A DNA stretch of 64,000 nucleotides from Chryseobacterium viscerum (GTDB lineage Bacteria > Bacteroidota > Bacteroidia > Flavobacteriales > Weeksellaceae): NCBI RefSeq assembly GCF_025949665.1, contig NZ_JAPDFT010000002.1:434001-498000 (forward strand), read 5' to 3'. Below are positions 58,783-64,000 of this stretch, in pieces. The notes below the pieces were generated by a model. It was not told the DNA's origin. It did not search any database and was given only the letters and a program-made list of their open reading frames with translations. The position numbers and the translations under genes are program-made. How positions within the stretch are numbered: the stretch's first letter is position 1; the number at the start of each line of letters is the position of its first letter.

Positions 58783-59423
58783 AAACTATCCCCATAGCGA
58801 TCGTTGATGATCATACCTTAATCTCCAAAGCTTTGGAAAATATGATCACAGAAAACACTCAATATCGGGTAATTATGAATCATCCCAACGGAGAAGAATT
58901 TATTGCAGGTGTGGAAAAAGCTTCTGAATTACCCGCCGTAGTACTGATGGATGTTAATATGCCTTATAAAAATGGTATAGAAACTACAGAATGGCTTACC
59001 GAGCATTATCCCGACATTAAAGTCATTGCCCTGACAATGGATGATGATGAAAAAGTTCTGATTAGAATGCTGAAAGCAGGTGCTAAAGGATATTTATTGA
59101 AAGATATGCAGCCTTCTATCCTATTCCAGGCCATAGACACCGTATTTGAAAAGGGCAGTTTTTATACTGATTTTGTGGCCCAGAAATTATTGAAAGTAAA
59201 AACAGAGGAAATGAAAAACGCCTCTCTTCTTTCCGAGTTGAAAGACAGGGAAAAAGAGTTTATAAAGTGGGCATGCAGTGAACTTACCTATAAGGAAATT
59301 GCTGACAAAATGTGCCTGAGTCCTAAAACAATAGACGGCTACCGGGATTCGGTTTTTGTAAAACTGGATATAAAAAACAGAGCCGGGCTGGTTCTTTTTG
59401 CGTTGAAACATGATCTGTGCTGA
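58779..59423 (+). CDS. NarL/LuxR-type response regulator
   Basis: 214 residues: receiver (IVDDHTLISKALENM, phospho-Asp in AVVLMDVNMPYKNG, Lys in AKGYLLKDMQP) and a C-terminal LuxR-type helix-turn-helix (LKDREKEFIKWACSELTYKEIADKMCLSPKTIDGYRDSVFVKLDIKNRAGLVLFAL). Partner of the preceding kinase. The targets are unknown; the downstream caspase-like and serine-protease genes lie past a terminator and are candidates for regulation, but no binding site is known. Confidence 0.93.
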   Translation: MKTIPIAIVDDHTLISKALENMITENTQYRVIMNHPNGEEFIAGVEKASELPAVVLMDVNMPYKNGIETTEWLTEHYPDIKVIALTMDDDEKVLIRMLKAGAKGYLLKDMQPSILFQAIDTVFEKGSFYTDFVAQKLLKVKTEEMKNASLLSELKDREKEFIKWACSELTYKEIADKMCLSPKTIDGYRDSVFVKLDIKNRAGLVLFALKHDLC

Positions 59424-59482
59424 CTTAATTTTAATCTTACTTCTTAGCCTATACAATAAACATCTTTACATTCTATTTACGT

Positions 59483-59516
59483 ATCCGGCAGCTTTTCAAG
59501 CTGTCGGATTTTTATT
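59483..59516 (+). terminator. Terminator of the lipoprotein/7TM/two-component unit
   Basis: 12-bp stem ATCCGGCAGCTT/AAGCTGTCGGAT (one wobble) with a TTC loop, then a T-rich tract. It separates this unit from the protease genes. Confidence 0.85.
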
Positions 59517-59577
59517 TCATAACAATCTCATATACAATTAAAAAGGTGTTTTTCCTTTTTCAAAATACGGTTTTCGC

Positions 59578-59659
59578 CTCTGTTTTTGCCTTTCGGAATG
59601 ACGGAAATTTGTCATAGAAAAAAATACAGAAAGGCGGTACCTGAAAAGCCGAAACAGAG
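59578..59659 (+). promoter_or_regulatory. Nested palindrome in the caspase-gene leader
   Basis: Three nested inverted repeats share one centre: CTCTGTTT (59578-59585) with AAACAGAG (59652-59659), GCCTTTC (59588-59594) with GAAAGGC (59629-59635), and ATGAC (59598-59602) with GTCAT (59611-59615). It could fold into an extended stem in the RNA leader, ending 26 bp before the ATG, or be a multi-site operator. Confidence 0.5.
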
Positions 59660-59663
59660 TAGG
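59633..59663 (+). repeat. Leader motif, copy 1 (before the caspase gene)
   Basis: GGCGG-N5-GAAAAGCC-N5-AGAGTAGG, 22 bp before the ATG at 59686. The same three blocks occur in the same order before the next gene (60548-60579). It overlaps the right arms of the nested palindrome. Confidence 0.6.
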
Positions 59664-59685
59664 GAATATTTTTAAAACTAATACA

Positions 59686-60531
59686 ATGAAAAAAGCACTT
59701 ATCGTAGGTATTAATGATTATGCACCCATCGGATACGGAGGTCCGGACCTTAATGGCTGTGTAAATGACGCAAGAGATATGGCAAATACATTGGTTATTT
59801 GTGGTTTTAGTCCGGCAAAGATTAAAATCCTGACCAATCAGAATGCCACAAGAGCGAATATATTAAACTATCTGAAATCCATGATCAGCACCAGTGTAAA
59901 AGGTGATTCTCTGGTTTTTTATTATTCAGGACACGGAACCAGAGTAGCCAATATCGGATCCGATCTTGAACTGGATGGTCTGGATGAAGCCATTTGTCCG
60001 CACGATTATGCCAATAACGGAGTCATCCGGGATGATGATTTCAAAACAGTTCTCAGCAAGCTAAAAGCCGGAGTGAATATGGAAGTGATCTTCGACTGCT
60101 GTTATTCCGGAACAGGAACCCGAAAAATGGATCTGGGACTGGAAGCGGATCTCCTCAACGAAACCGCCCGTTATATCCCGCCAATGCTTGAAGATGAATT
60201 TTATCTAACGTATGCCAGTGAAATGGAGGCTTCTAAAAGTTCAAAAAAATCAACCGTTCTTACTAAGGCTCTTGTCCCAGTTGCCGGAATGAATCATACG
60301 CTATGGGCCGCTGCGAAGGACAACCAAGTCTCTATGGAAGGTACTATCAGCGGACAAATACGAGGATATTTCACCTATCATTTCTGTAAAATACTGCGTG
60401 CTACCAATGGAAATATCGTCCGAAAAACACTTGATAAGCAGGTTGCCATCGCATTAGCAGCTATGGGAGCAGCCCAAATTAACCAAACGGAAAGCATCAC
60501 TGCAGAATTTTCACAAAAAATATTCACTTAA
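59686..60531 (+). CDS. Caspase-family protease (peptidase C14, metacaspase-like)
   Basis: 281 residues, no signal peptide, so cytosolic. The caspase p20-like fold is clear: KKALIVGINDYAP first strand, catalytic His83 in FYYSGHGTR and catalytic Cys139 in VIFDCCYSGTGTRK (Asp137 just before). The p10-like part follows (FYLTYASEMEASKSSKKS; GYFTYHFCKILRATNG; KQVAIALAAMG). There is no N-terminal prodomain and no C-terminal sensor, so activation must be through a partner or ligand. Type I metacaspases cleave after Arg/Lys. The next gene encodes a secretion-less serine protease zymogen. Confidence 0.92.
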   Translation: MKKALIVGINDYAPIGYGGPDLNGCVNDARDMANTLVICGFSPAKIKILTNQNATRANILNYLKSMISTSVKGDSLVFYYSGHGTRVANIGSDLELDGLDEAICPHDYANNGVIRDDDFKTVLSKLKAGVNMEVIFDCCYSGTGTRKMDLGLEADLLNETARYIPPMLEDEFYLTYASEMEASKSSKKSTVLTKALVPVAGMNHTLWAAAKDNQVSMEGTISGQIRGYFTYHFCKILRATNGNIVRKTLDKQVAIALAAMGAAQINQTESITAEFSQKIFT

Positions 60532-60547
60532 TCATAAAACCATTATC

Positions 60548-60579
60548 GGCGGAATCCGAAAAGCCATCAAAAGAGTAGG
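60548..60579 (+). repeat. Leader motif, copy 2 (before the serine-protease gene)
   Basis: GGCGG-N5-GAAAAGCC-N6-AGAGTAGG, 26 bp before the ATG at 60606. It matches copy 1 in block order and spacing, while the bases between blocks differ. Confidence 0.6.
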
Positions 60580-60605
60580 AACACACTAGATTAAAAATAA
60601 TAATC

Positions 60606-61616
60606 ATGTCTAAAATTGAAAACAACAACCCAATGACCGCTGAAGAGATTCTAAGACTTAGAACTGTTAAAGCAAAATCAACTGAAAAACCGGCAGCAAT
60701 TGAAAAATTATTCAGCCAGGCTCCCGCTATGGAAACCATTAACGGAAGAACTTTTCCGAAAGGGATGAAAACAATAGGAATGCCTATGGATGAAAAAACA
60801 GCTGAAAACCGATCTCTGGAAACTGACCATTTTTATCCTACCCATGCTGATTTTGAATACAATCCAAAGCTGGAACCTAAAAAAGACCGTAAACCCAAAT
60901 TCATTGAAAGAGATTCTTTCCTAACTCCGGAAAATGCGAGAACAATTTTCGGAGCAGACCAAAGAAAAGTATATAATTCTACAGCCTATCCATGGAGATG
61001 TGTTGGCAGAGTGGAAAGTTCTTTAGGCTCAGGAAGCGGTGTCATGATCGGCCCAAGACACCTTCTTACCTGTTCTCATATTGTAGACTGGCAGCCTAAT
61101 AATACTACAGGATGGCTTAAGTTTACACCCATGTATTACAACGGAAGCGCTCCTTACGGAACAGCTTGGGGAACATTAACTTATTACAAATATAAAGTAG
61201 CAGGTCCTACTATCGACTCTACTGAGATTCAATACGATTATGTAGTGATTGTATTAGACAGACCTATCGGAAACAGCACAGGCTGGTTAGGCTCAAAATC
61301 CTACTCAGATTCATGGGATGGAGGAGCTTACTGGACCCATGCAGGATATCCGGGAGACCTTACAGGAACGCAAAGACCTACCTACCAAACAGGTATCGCA
61401 CTGGATGGAGATTTCTGGAGTGCTGATGACAACGAAAGCATGAGCCATAAAGCAGATATATGGCCTGGACAAAGCGGAGGTCCTTTTTGGGGATATTGGG
61501 ACGGTTCTCCGTATGCTGTGGCTACTCAAAGCGCGCATAATCCAAGTGATAATTTTGCAAGTGGCGGCTCAGATTTAGTCAATCTGGTCATCAGAGCAAG
61601 AAATGAACATCCTTAA
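60606..61616 (+). CDS. V8/glutamyl-endopeptidase-like serine protease zymogen without signal peptide
   Basis: 336 residues. Catalytic domain of the S1B type from about residue 113: FGADQRKVYNSTAYPWRCVG (like the mature N-terminus of Bacillus glutamyl endopeptidases), His158 in LLTCSHIVDW, Asp211 in QYDYVVIVLDR and Ser290 in WPGQSGGPFWG. Residues 1-112 form a charged, Met/Lys/Glu-rich, non-secretory propeptide ending ...TPENAR. No signal peptide or TM, so it appears to stay in the cytosol unless processed. Arg112 just before the predicted mature end would suit cleavage by an Arg-specific protease such as the caspase-like neighbour. Confidence 0.9.
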   Translation: MSKIENNNPMTAEEILRLRTVKAKSTEKPAAIEKLFSQAPAMETINGRTFPKGMKTIGMPMDEKTAENRSLETDHFYPTHADFEYNPKLEPKKDRKPKFIERDSFLTPENARTIFGADQRKVYNSTAYPWRCVGRVESSLGSGSGVMIGPRHLLTCSHIVDWQPNNTTGWLKFTPMYYNGSAPYGTAWGTLTYYKYKVAGPTIDSTEIQYDYVVIVLDRPIGNSTGWLGSKSYSDSWDGGAYWTHAGYPGDLTGTQRPTYQTGIALDGDFWSADDNESMSHKADIWPGQSGGPFWGYWDGSPYAVATQSAHNPSDNFASGGSDLVNLVIRARNEHP

Positions 61617-61638
61617 TTTATTTTTTTAGTTTCAATAG

Positions 61639-61666
61639 AATCCTGTCTTTTAAGGCAGGATTTTTA
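61639..61666 (+). terminator. Terminator after the protease pair
   Basis: 9-bp stem AATCCTGTC/GGCAGGATT (one wobble) with a TTTTAA loop and a T-run. Confidence 0.8.
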
Positions 61667-61763
61667 TGTTATCCAAATTTAGTTCTGTTATAATTTTCAT
61701 TTTTAAGTAATCTTTCTGTGTATTCTCAATATTTTAATACATTTGTTATTAAACATATTTCAG

Positions 61764-62273
61764 ATGAATTTTGAACAGATCAATTTACACCTTGAGGCTT
61801 ACAAAGAGCATGATCAGATTCTGGATGCAGCAAAATACCTGATCCATTCTTTTGATCTGGAACATGAAAACTTTGCAGGGTTTGGATTTAGGCAGGAATT
61901 GTCTCCTACCTCGATGCTTCTTACGGCAGAAGGTGAATTGGGTAGCCCGCAGACGGTCATGATTCCCAAAAATTTATTTGATTTTGACCTGAATCTTGTT
62001 CTTAATATGGTTGCTCATGAAATGCTTCATGTGCGGCAGAAAGCTCCCGGACAGGTGATTGAAGACAAAAATGAAAGAGAGTTTCAGGCATATTATGAAA
62101 TGCTTTTTCACAAAGTGTTTCCACAGATCCCTGAGGTTTCGGATTTCCATAAAAAATTCTTCGGCGGGAAGGCTTTGGAGTATTATAAAAGAATGGGTGA
62201 AGGATCAGTATTACAGCAAAAATATGCAGAACAGAAAACAGAAGTAGAACATTTAATCAACGAATTACCATGA
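61764..62273 (+). CDS. HExxH zinc-metallopeptidase-like protein
   Basis: 169 residues from ATG 61764 (MNFEQINLHLEAYKE); the longer frame starting at a TTG is not needed. A zinc-binding HExxH motif sits in LVLNMVAHEMLHVRQKAPGQVIEDKNEREFQAYYEM, with a downstream E-x-E-F-Q-A-Y that could supply the third ligand. No signal peptide. It is possibly a minigluzincin- or SprT-like peptidase; the family is not recognised with certainty. It overlaps the tRNA-binding protein gene by 4 bp (ATGA). Confidence 0.72.
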   Translation: MNFEQINLHLEAYKEHDQILDAAKYLIHSFDLEHENFAGFGFRQELSPTSMLLTAEGELGSPQTVMIPKNLFDFDLNLVLNMVAHEMLHVRQKAPGQVIEDKNEREFQAYYEMLFHKVFPQIPEVSDFHKKFFGGKALEYYKRMGEGSVLQQKYAEQKTEVEHLINELP

Positions 62274-62617
62274 CAGTAAAACCAGACATCACCTGGGCAG
62301 ATTTTGAAAAAATAGACATCAGATGCGGAACCATTATTTCAGTAAATGATTTTGAAAAAGCAAGAAACCCGTCTTATCAACTGGAGATCGATTTCGGAGA
62401 TTTAGGAATCAAAAAATCATCAGCACAAATTACTTCTCTTTACGAAAAAGAAGAACTGATAGGAAAACAGATTTTAGCCGTTGTGAATTTCCCTAAAAAG
62501 CAGATTGCCAACTTCTTCAGTGAATGTCTTGTGCTAGGATTATATGGTGAAGACAAAAAAGATGTCACTCTTTTAGCTCCTTCATTACCTACGAAAAATG
62601 GAATGCAGGTAGGATAG
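62270..62617 (+). CDS. CsaA-like tRNA-binding domain protein
   Basis: 115 residues, a single OB-fold tRNA-binding domain as in CsaA and the C-terminal part of methionyl-tRNA synthetase: WADFEKIDIRCGTIISVNDFEKARNPSYQLEIDFG, KSSAQITSLY, GKQILAVVNFPKKQIANFFSECLVLGL and PSLPTKNGMQVG. CsaA acts as an export-related chaperone in Bacillus. It starts at the ATGA overlap with the HExxH gene, so the two are cotranslated. Confidence 0.92.
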   Translation: MTVKPDITWADFEKIDIRCGTIISVNDFEKARNPSYQLEIDFGDLGIKKSSAQITSLYEKEELIGKQILAVVNFPKKQIANFFSECLVLGLYGEDKKDVTLLAPSLPTKNGMQVG

Positions 62618-62636
62618 ATACCCAACAAAAACACAT

Positions 62637-63338
62637 ATGATACAGAACATACCCTTAGAAAGAGTTTTATTCCTTGATATTGAGACCGTTCCACAGGCCG
62701 AATCCTGGGAAGAACTGTCCGAAACAGAACAATACCTGTGGGATAAAAAAACAAAATTCCAGAGAAAAGAAGATATCACAGCAGAAGAATTTTACGACAG
62801 AGCCGGTATTATGGCTGAGTTTGGAAAAATCATCTGCATTACTATCGGAATGGTTGAAAAGAATGATACGCTGAAAATAAAAAGCTTTTCCGGACATGAT
62901 GAAAAGAAAATGCTTCAGGAATTCGGAGAAATTTTCAACAGCCCAAGGCTTCACAATATTATTCTCTGTGCACACAACGGAAAAGAATTTGATTTTCCCT
63001 GGATTGCCAGACGATACCTTATTAATGGGATACAACCCCCAACTCCCTTTCAGATGTTTGGGAAAAAGCCCTGGGAGGTTCCTCATATAGATACAATGGA
63101 ACTTTGGAAATTTGGGGACTATAAAAGTTTTGTATCTCTGGAATTACTGGCGCATGTCTTTGGAATTCCTACTCCGAAAGATGATATTGACGGCTCAATG
63201 GTTTCATCAATTTACTACATAGAAAAAGACTTGCAGAGAATTGTTGACTATTGTGAAAAAGATGTCTTAACTTTGGCAAATATTTTCCGGCGCATGCGTC
63301 AGGAAGATTTGTTGAAAAGGAATATCAATCTAGATTAA
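62637..63338 (+). CDS. DEDDy-type 3'-5' exonuclease (PolB-like)
   Basis: 233 residues with the predicted PolB-like 3'-5' exonuclease fold: Exo I FLDIETVPQAE (D, E), Exo II LCAHNGKEFDFPWIARRYL (Asp) and Exo III VDYCEKDVLTLANIF (Y-x3-D, so the DEDDy form). Also PHIDTMELWKFGDYKSFVSLELLAHVFGIPTPKDDIDGS. It acts on nucleic acid; the precise role is unknown. It is 19 bp after the tRNA-binding gene and 3 bp before the SufT-like gene. Confidence 0.9.
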   Translation: MIQNIPLERVLFLDIETVPQAESWEELSETEQYLWDKKTKFQRKEDITAEEFYDRAGIMAEFGKIICITIGMVEKNDTLKIKSFSGHDEKKMLQEFGEIFNSPRLHNIILCAHNGKEFDFPWIARRYLINGIQPPTPFQMFGKKPWEVPHIDTMELWKFGDYKSFVSLELLAHVFGIPTPKDDIDGSMVSSIYYIEKDLQRIVDYCEKDVLTLANIFRRMRQEDLLKRNINLD

Positions 63339-63341
63339 AAA

Positions 63342-63668
63342 ATGAAATTTACAGACGATCAAATTGCTGACATTGGTGAGGAAATCATTGGTGTACTGAA
63401 AACCGTATATGACCCCGAAATTCCGGTAGATATTTACGAATTAGGGCTGATTTATGATGTCCAGATCTCCGATGATGCTGACGTAAAAATTATAATGACA
63501 CTTACTACTCCCAACTGTCCTGTTGCAGAAACTCTTCCTCAGGAGGTAAAAGATAAAGTAGCTGAAGTAGAGCATGTAAACAGTGTAGATTTAGAGCTTA
63601 CTTTTGAACCGAGCTGGAACAAGGATATGATGAGTGAAGAGGCGAAGTTTGAGCTGGGAATGCTTTAA
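63342..63668 (+). CDS. SufT/MIP18-like Fe-S assembly factor (DUF59)
   Basis: 108 residues of the MIP18/DUF59 family: IIGVLKTVYDPEIPVDIYELGLIYDVQIS and VKIIMTLTTPNCPVAETLPQEVKDKVAEVEHVNSVDLELTFEPSWNKDMMSEEAKFELGM. It has the conserved PEIPVDIYELGLIY and NCP cysteine. It helps assemble or deliver Fe-S clusters, complementing sufBCD at the start of the window, although it is not adjacent to it here. Confidence 0.93.
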   Translation: MKFTDDQIADIGEEIIGVLKTVYDPEIPVDIYELGLIYDVQISDDADVKIIMTLTTPNCPVAETLPQEVKDKVAEVEHVNSVDLELTFEPSWNKDMMSEEAKFELGML

Positions 63669-63687
63669 ATATTACTCTTAACAATAT

Positions 63688-63720
63688 AAAACCCCAAAGA
63701 ATTATTCTTCGGGGTTTTTG
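63688..63720. terminator. Bidirectional terminator after the SufT-like gene
   Basis: Stem ACCCCAAAGAA/TTCTTCGGGGT (one A-C mismatch) with a TTA loop, A-run before and T-run after; it lies between the convergent SufT-like and sulfurtransferase genes. Confidence 0.75.
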
Positions 63721-63723
63721 TTT

Positions 63724-64000
63724 TTAAATATCTTTTGCTATTTCCTTTCCTTCTCTCCTGCTCCACTCACTCCAGGAACCTACATACAAATCCGGAATGG
63801 GGAATCCGGCATAGTCCAGCGCTAAAATAGTATGGCAGGCAGTAACGCCCGATCCGCAGTGAATAATCAGATGTTCAGGTTTATTTTCTAATAACTTTCC
63901 ATATTTTTCTTTTAAAACTTCAGGACTCAGAAAGTTTCCGTTTTCATCAAGATTTTCAGAAAAAGGAATATTGATCGCTCCCGGAATATGCCCGGCAACC
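63724..64000 (-). CDS. Thiosulfate/3-mercaptopyruvate sulfurtransferase, 3' part
   Basis: A minus-strand frame runs from the window end to a TAA at 63724-63726. Its C-terminal sequence includes LIIHCGSGVTACHTILALDYAGFP (in parts) and ends SWSEWSRREGKEIAKDI. The HCGSGVTAC loop is the rhodanese active-site loop (catalytic Cys) typical of mercaptopyruvate/thiosulfate sulfurtransferases. The N-terminal rhodanese repeat lies beyond the window, so the gene is partial here. Confidence 0.88.
   Translation of the reverse strand, partial: VAGHIPGAINIPFSENLDENGNFLSPEVLKEKYGKLLENKPEHLIIHCGSGVTACHTILALDYAGFPIPDLYVGSWSEWSRREGKEIAKDI

Noticed and set aside
61743..61763. TTG start adding seven residues to the HExxH protein
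   Set aside because: ATG 61764 is a normal start and no upstream conservation or ribosome site favours the TTG.
1..64000. Search for CRISPR arrays, tRNA or rRNA genes, insertion sequences and prophage genes
   Set aside because: No regularly spaced repeats, cloverleaf-type sequences, transposase motifs or phage structural genes were recognised.

Overview
The window is chromosomal DNA of a low-GC member of the Flavobacteriia, most like Chryseobacterium and relatives (Weeksellaceae). The evidence is type IX secretion sorting domains, an S46 dipeptidyl-peptidase, RND, DUF3347, DUF3078 and DUF4836 families, a sigma factor/anti-sigma-barrel pair, A-rich translation starts instead of Shine-Dalgarno sites, and several matches to the Bacteroidetes promoter -7 box TAnnTTTG. 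No rRNA, tRNA, CRISPR array, transposase, phage gene or origin was seen.

Layout. 1-4240: sufB (cut by the window start), a GNAT acetyltransferase gene, sufC and sufD, for Fe-S assembly. 4259-6337: two near-identical DUF3078 outer-membrane proteins. 6586-10544: rhomboid protease, DprA, NADP glutamate dehydrogenase (good promoter, two terminators) and a DUF1801 protein. 10589-14675: a T/P/K-rich secreted peptide, a YkgJ-type cysteine-cluster protein coupled to a Kir-type K+ channel, a group III truncated haemoglobin, a ChaA-type cation/proton antiporter and a small membrane protein. 14705-18651: an operon of a lipoprotein and two diverged DUF4836-like proteins. 18785-22684: AlkD-like, NhaP-like, DUF4919 and HflX. 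22878-27174: an unusual LytTR regulator (Glu at the phospho-acceptor position) followed by three secreted proteins, with a direct repeat that looks like a LytTR operator between them. 27279-31921: META lipoprotein, S46 peptidase, YdeI-like protein and a two-domain spondin-like lipoprotein.

31994-36588: a stand-alone adenylation-thiolation-reductase enzyme divergent from a metallo-beta-lactamase-fold hydrolase, which has a palindrome at its promoter. 36619-38154: YifB/ComM ATPase. 38383-43219: a copper-handling operon (Cys-rich protein, HMA-DUF3347 protein, DUF3347 lipoprotein, haem-binding c-type protein, and a multicopper oxidase with a CopB-like C-terminal extension). 43667-47308: ECF sigma factor, anti-sigma/beta-barrel protein, T9SS cargo and a DUF4840 lipoprotein. 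47565-55413: a tripartite RND efflux operon preceded by a LytS/LytTR two-component system, with a second perfect 21-bp-period direct repeat upstream of the pump. 55643-59423: universal stress protein, a lipoprotein, a membrane protein and a NarL-type two-component system.

59578-61666 is the most unusual region. A caspase-like (C14) protease gene is followed by a V8/glutamyl-endopeptidase-like serine protease with no signal peptide and a long propeptide. Both genes carry the same leader motif just upstream of their start codons, and the first leader holds a nested palindrome. This could be an intracellular two-protease activation cascade. The window ends with housekeeping genes: an HExxH protein, a CsaA-like tRNA-binding protein, a DEDDy exonuclease, a SufT/MIP18-like protein, and the 3' part of a thiosulfate/mercaptopyruvate sulfurtransferase gene on the minus strand.
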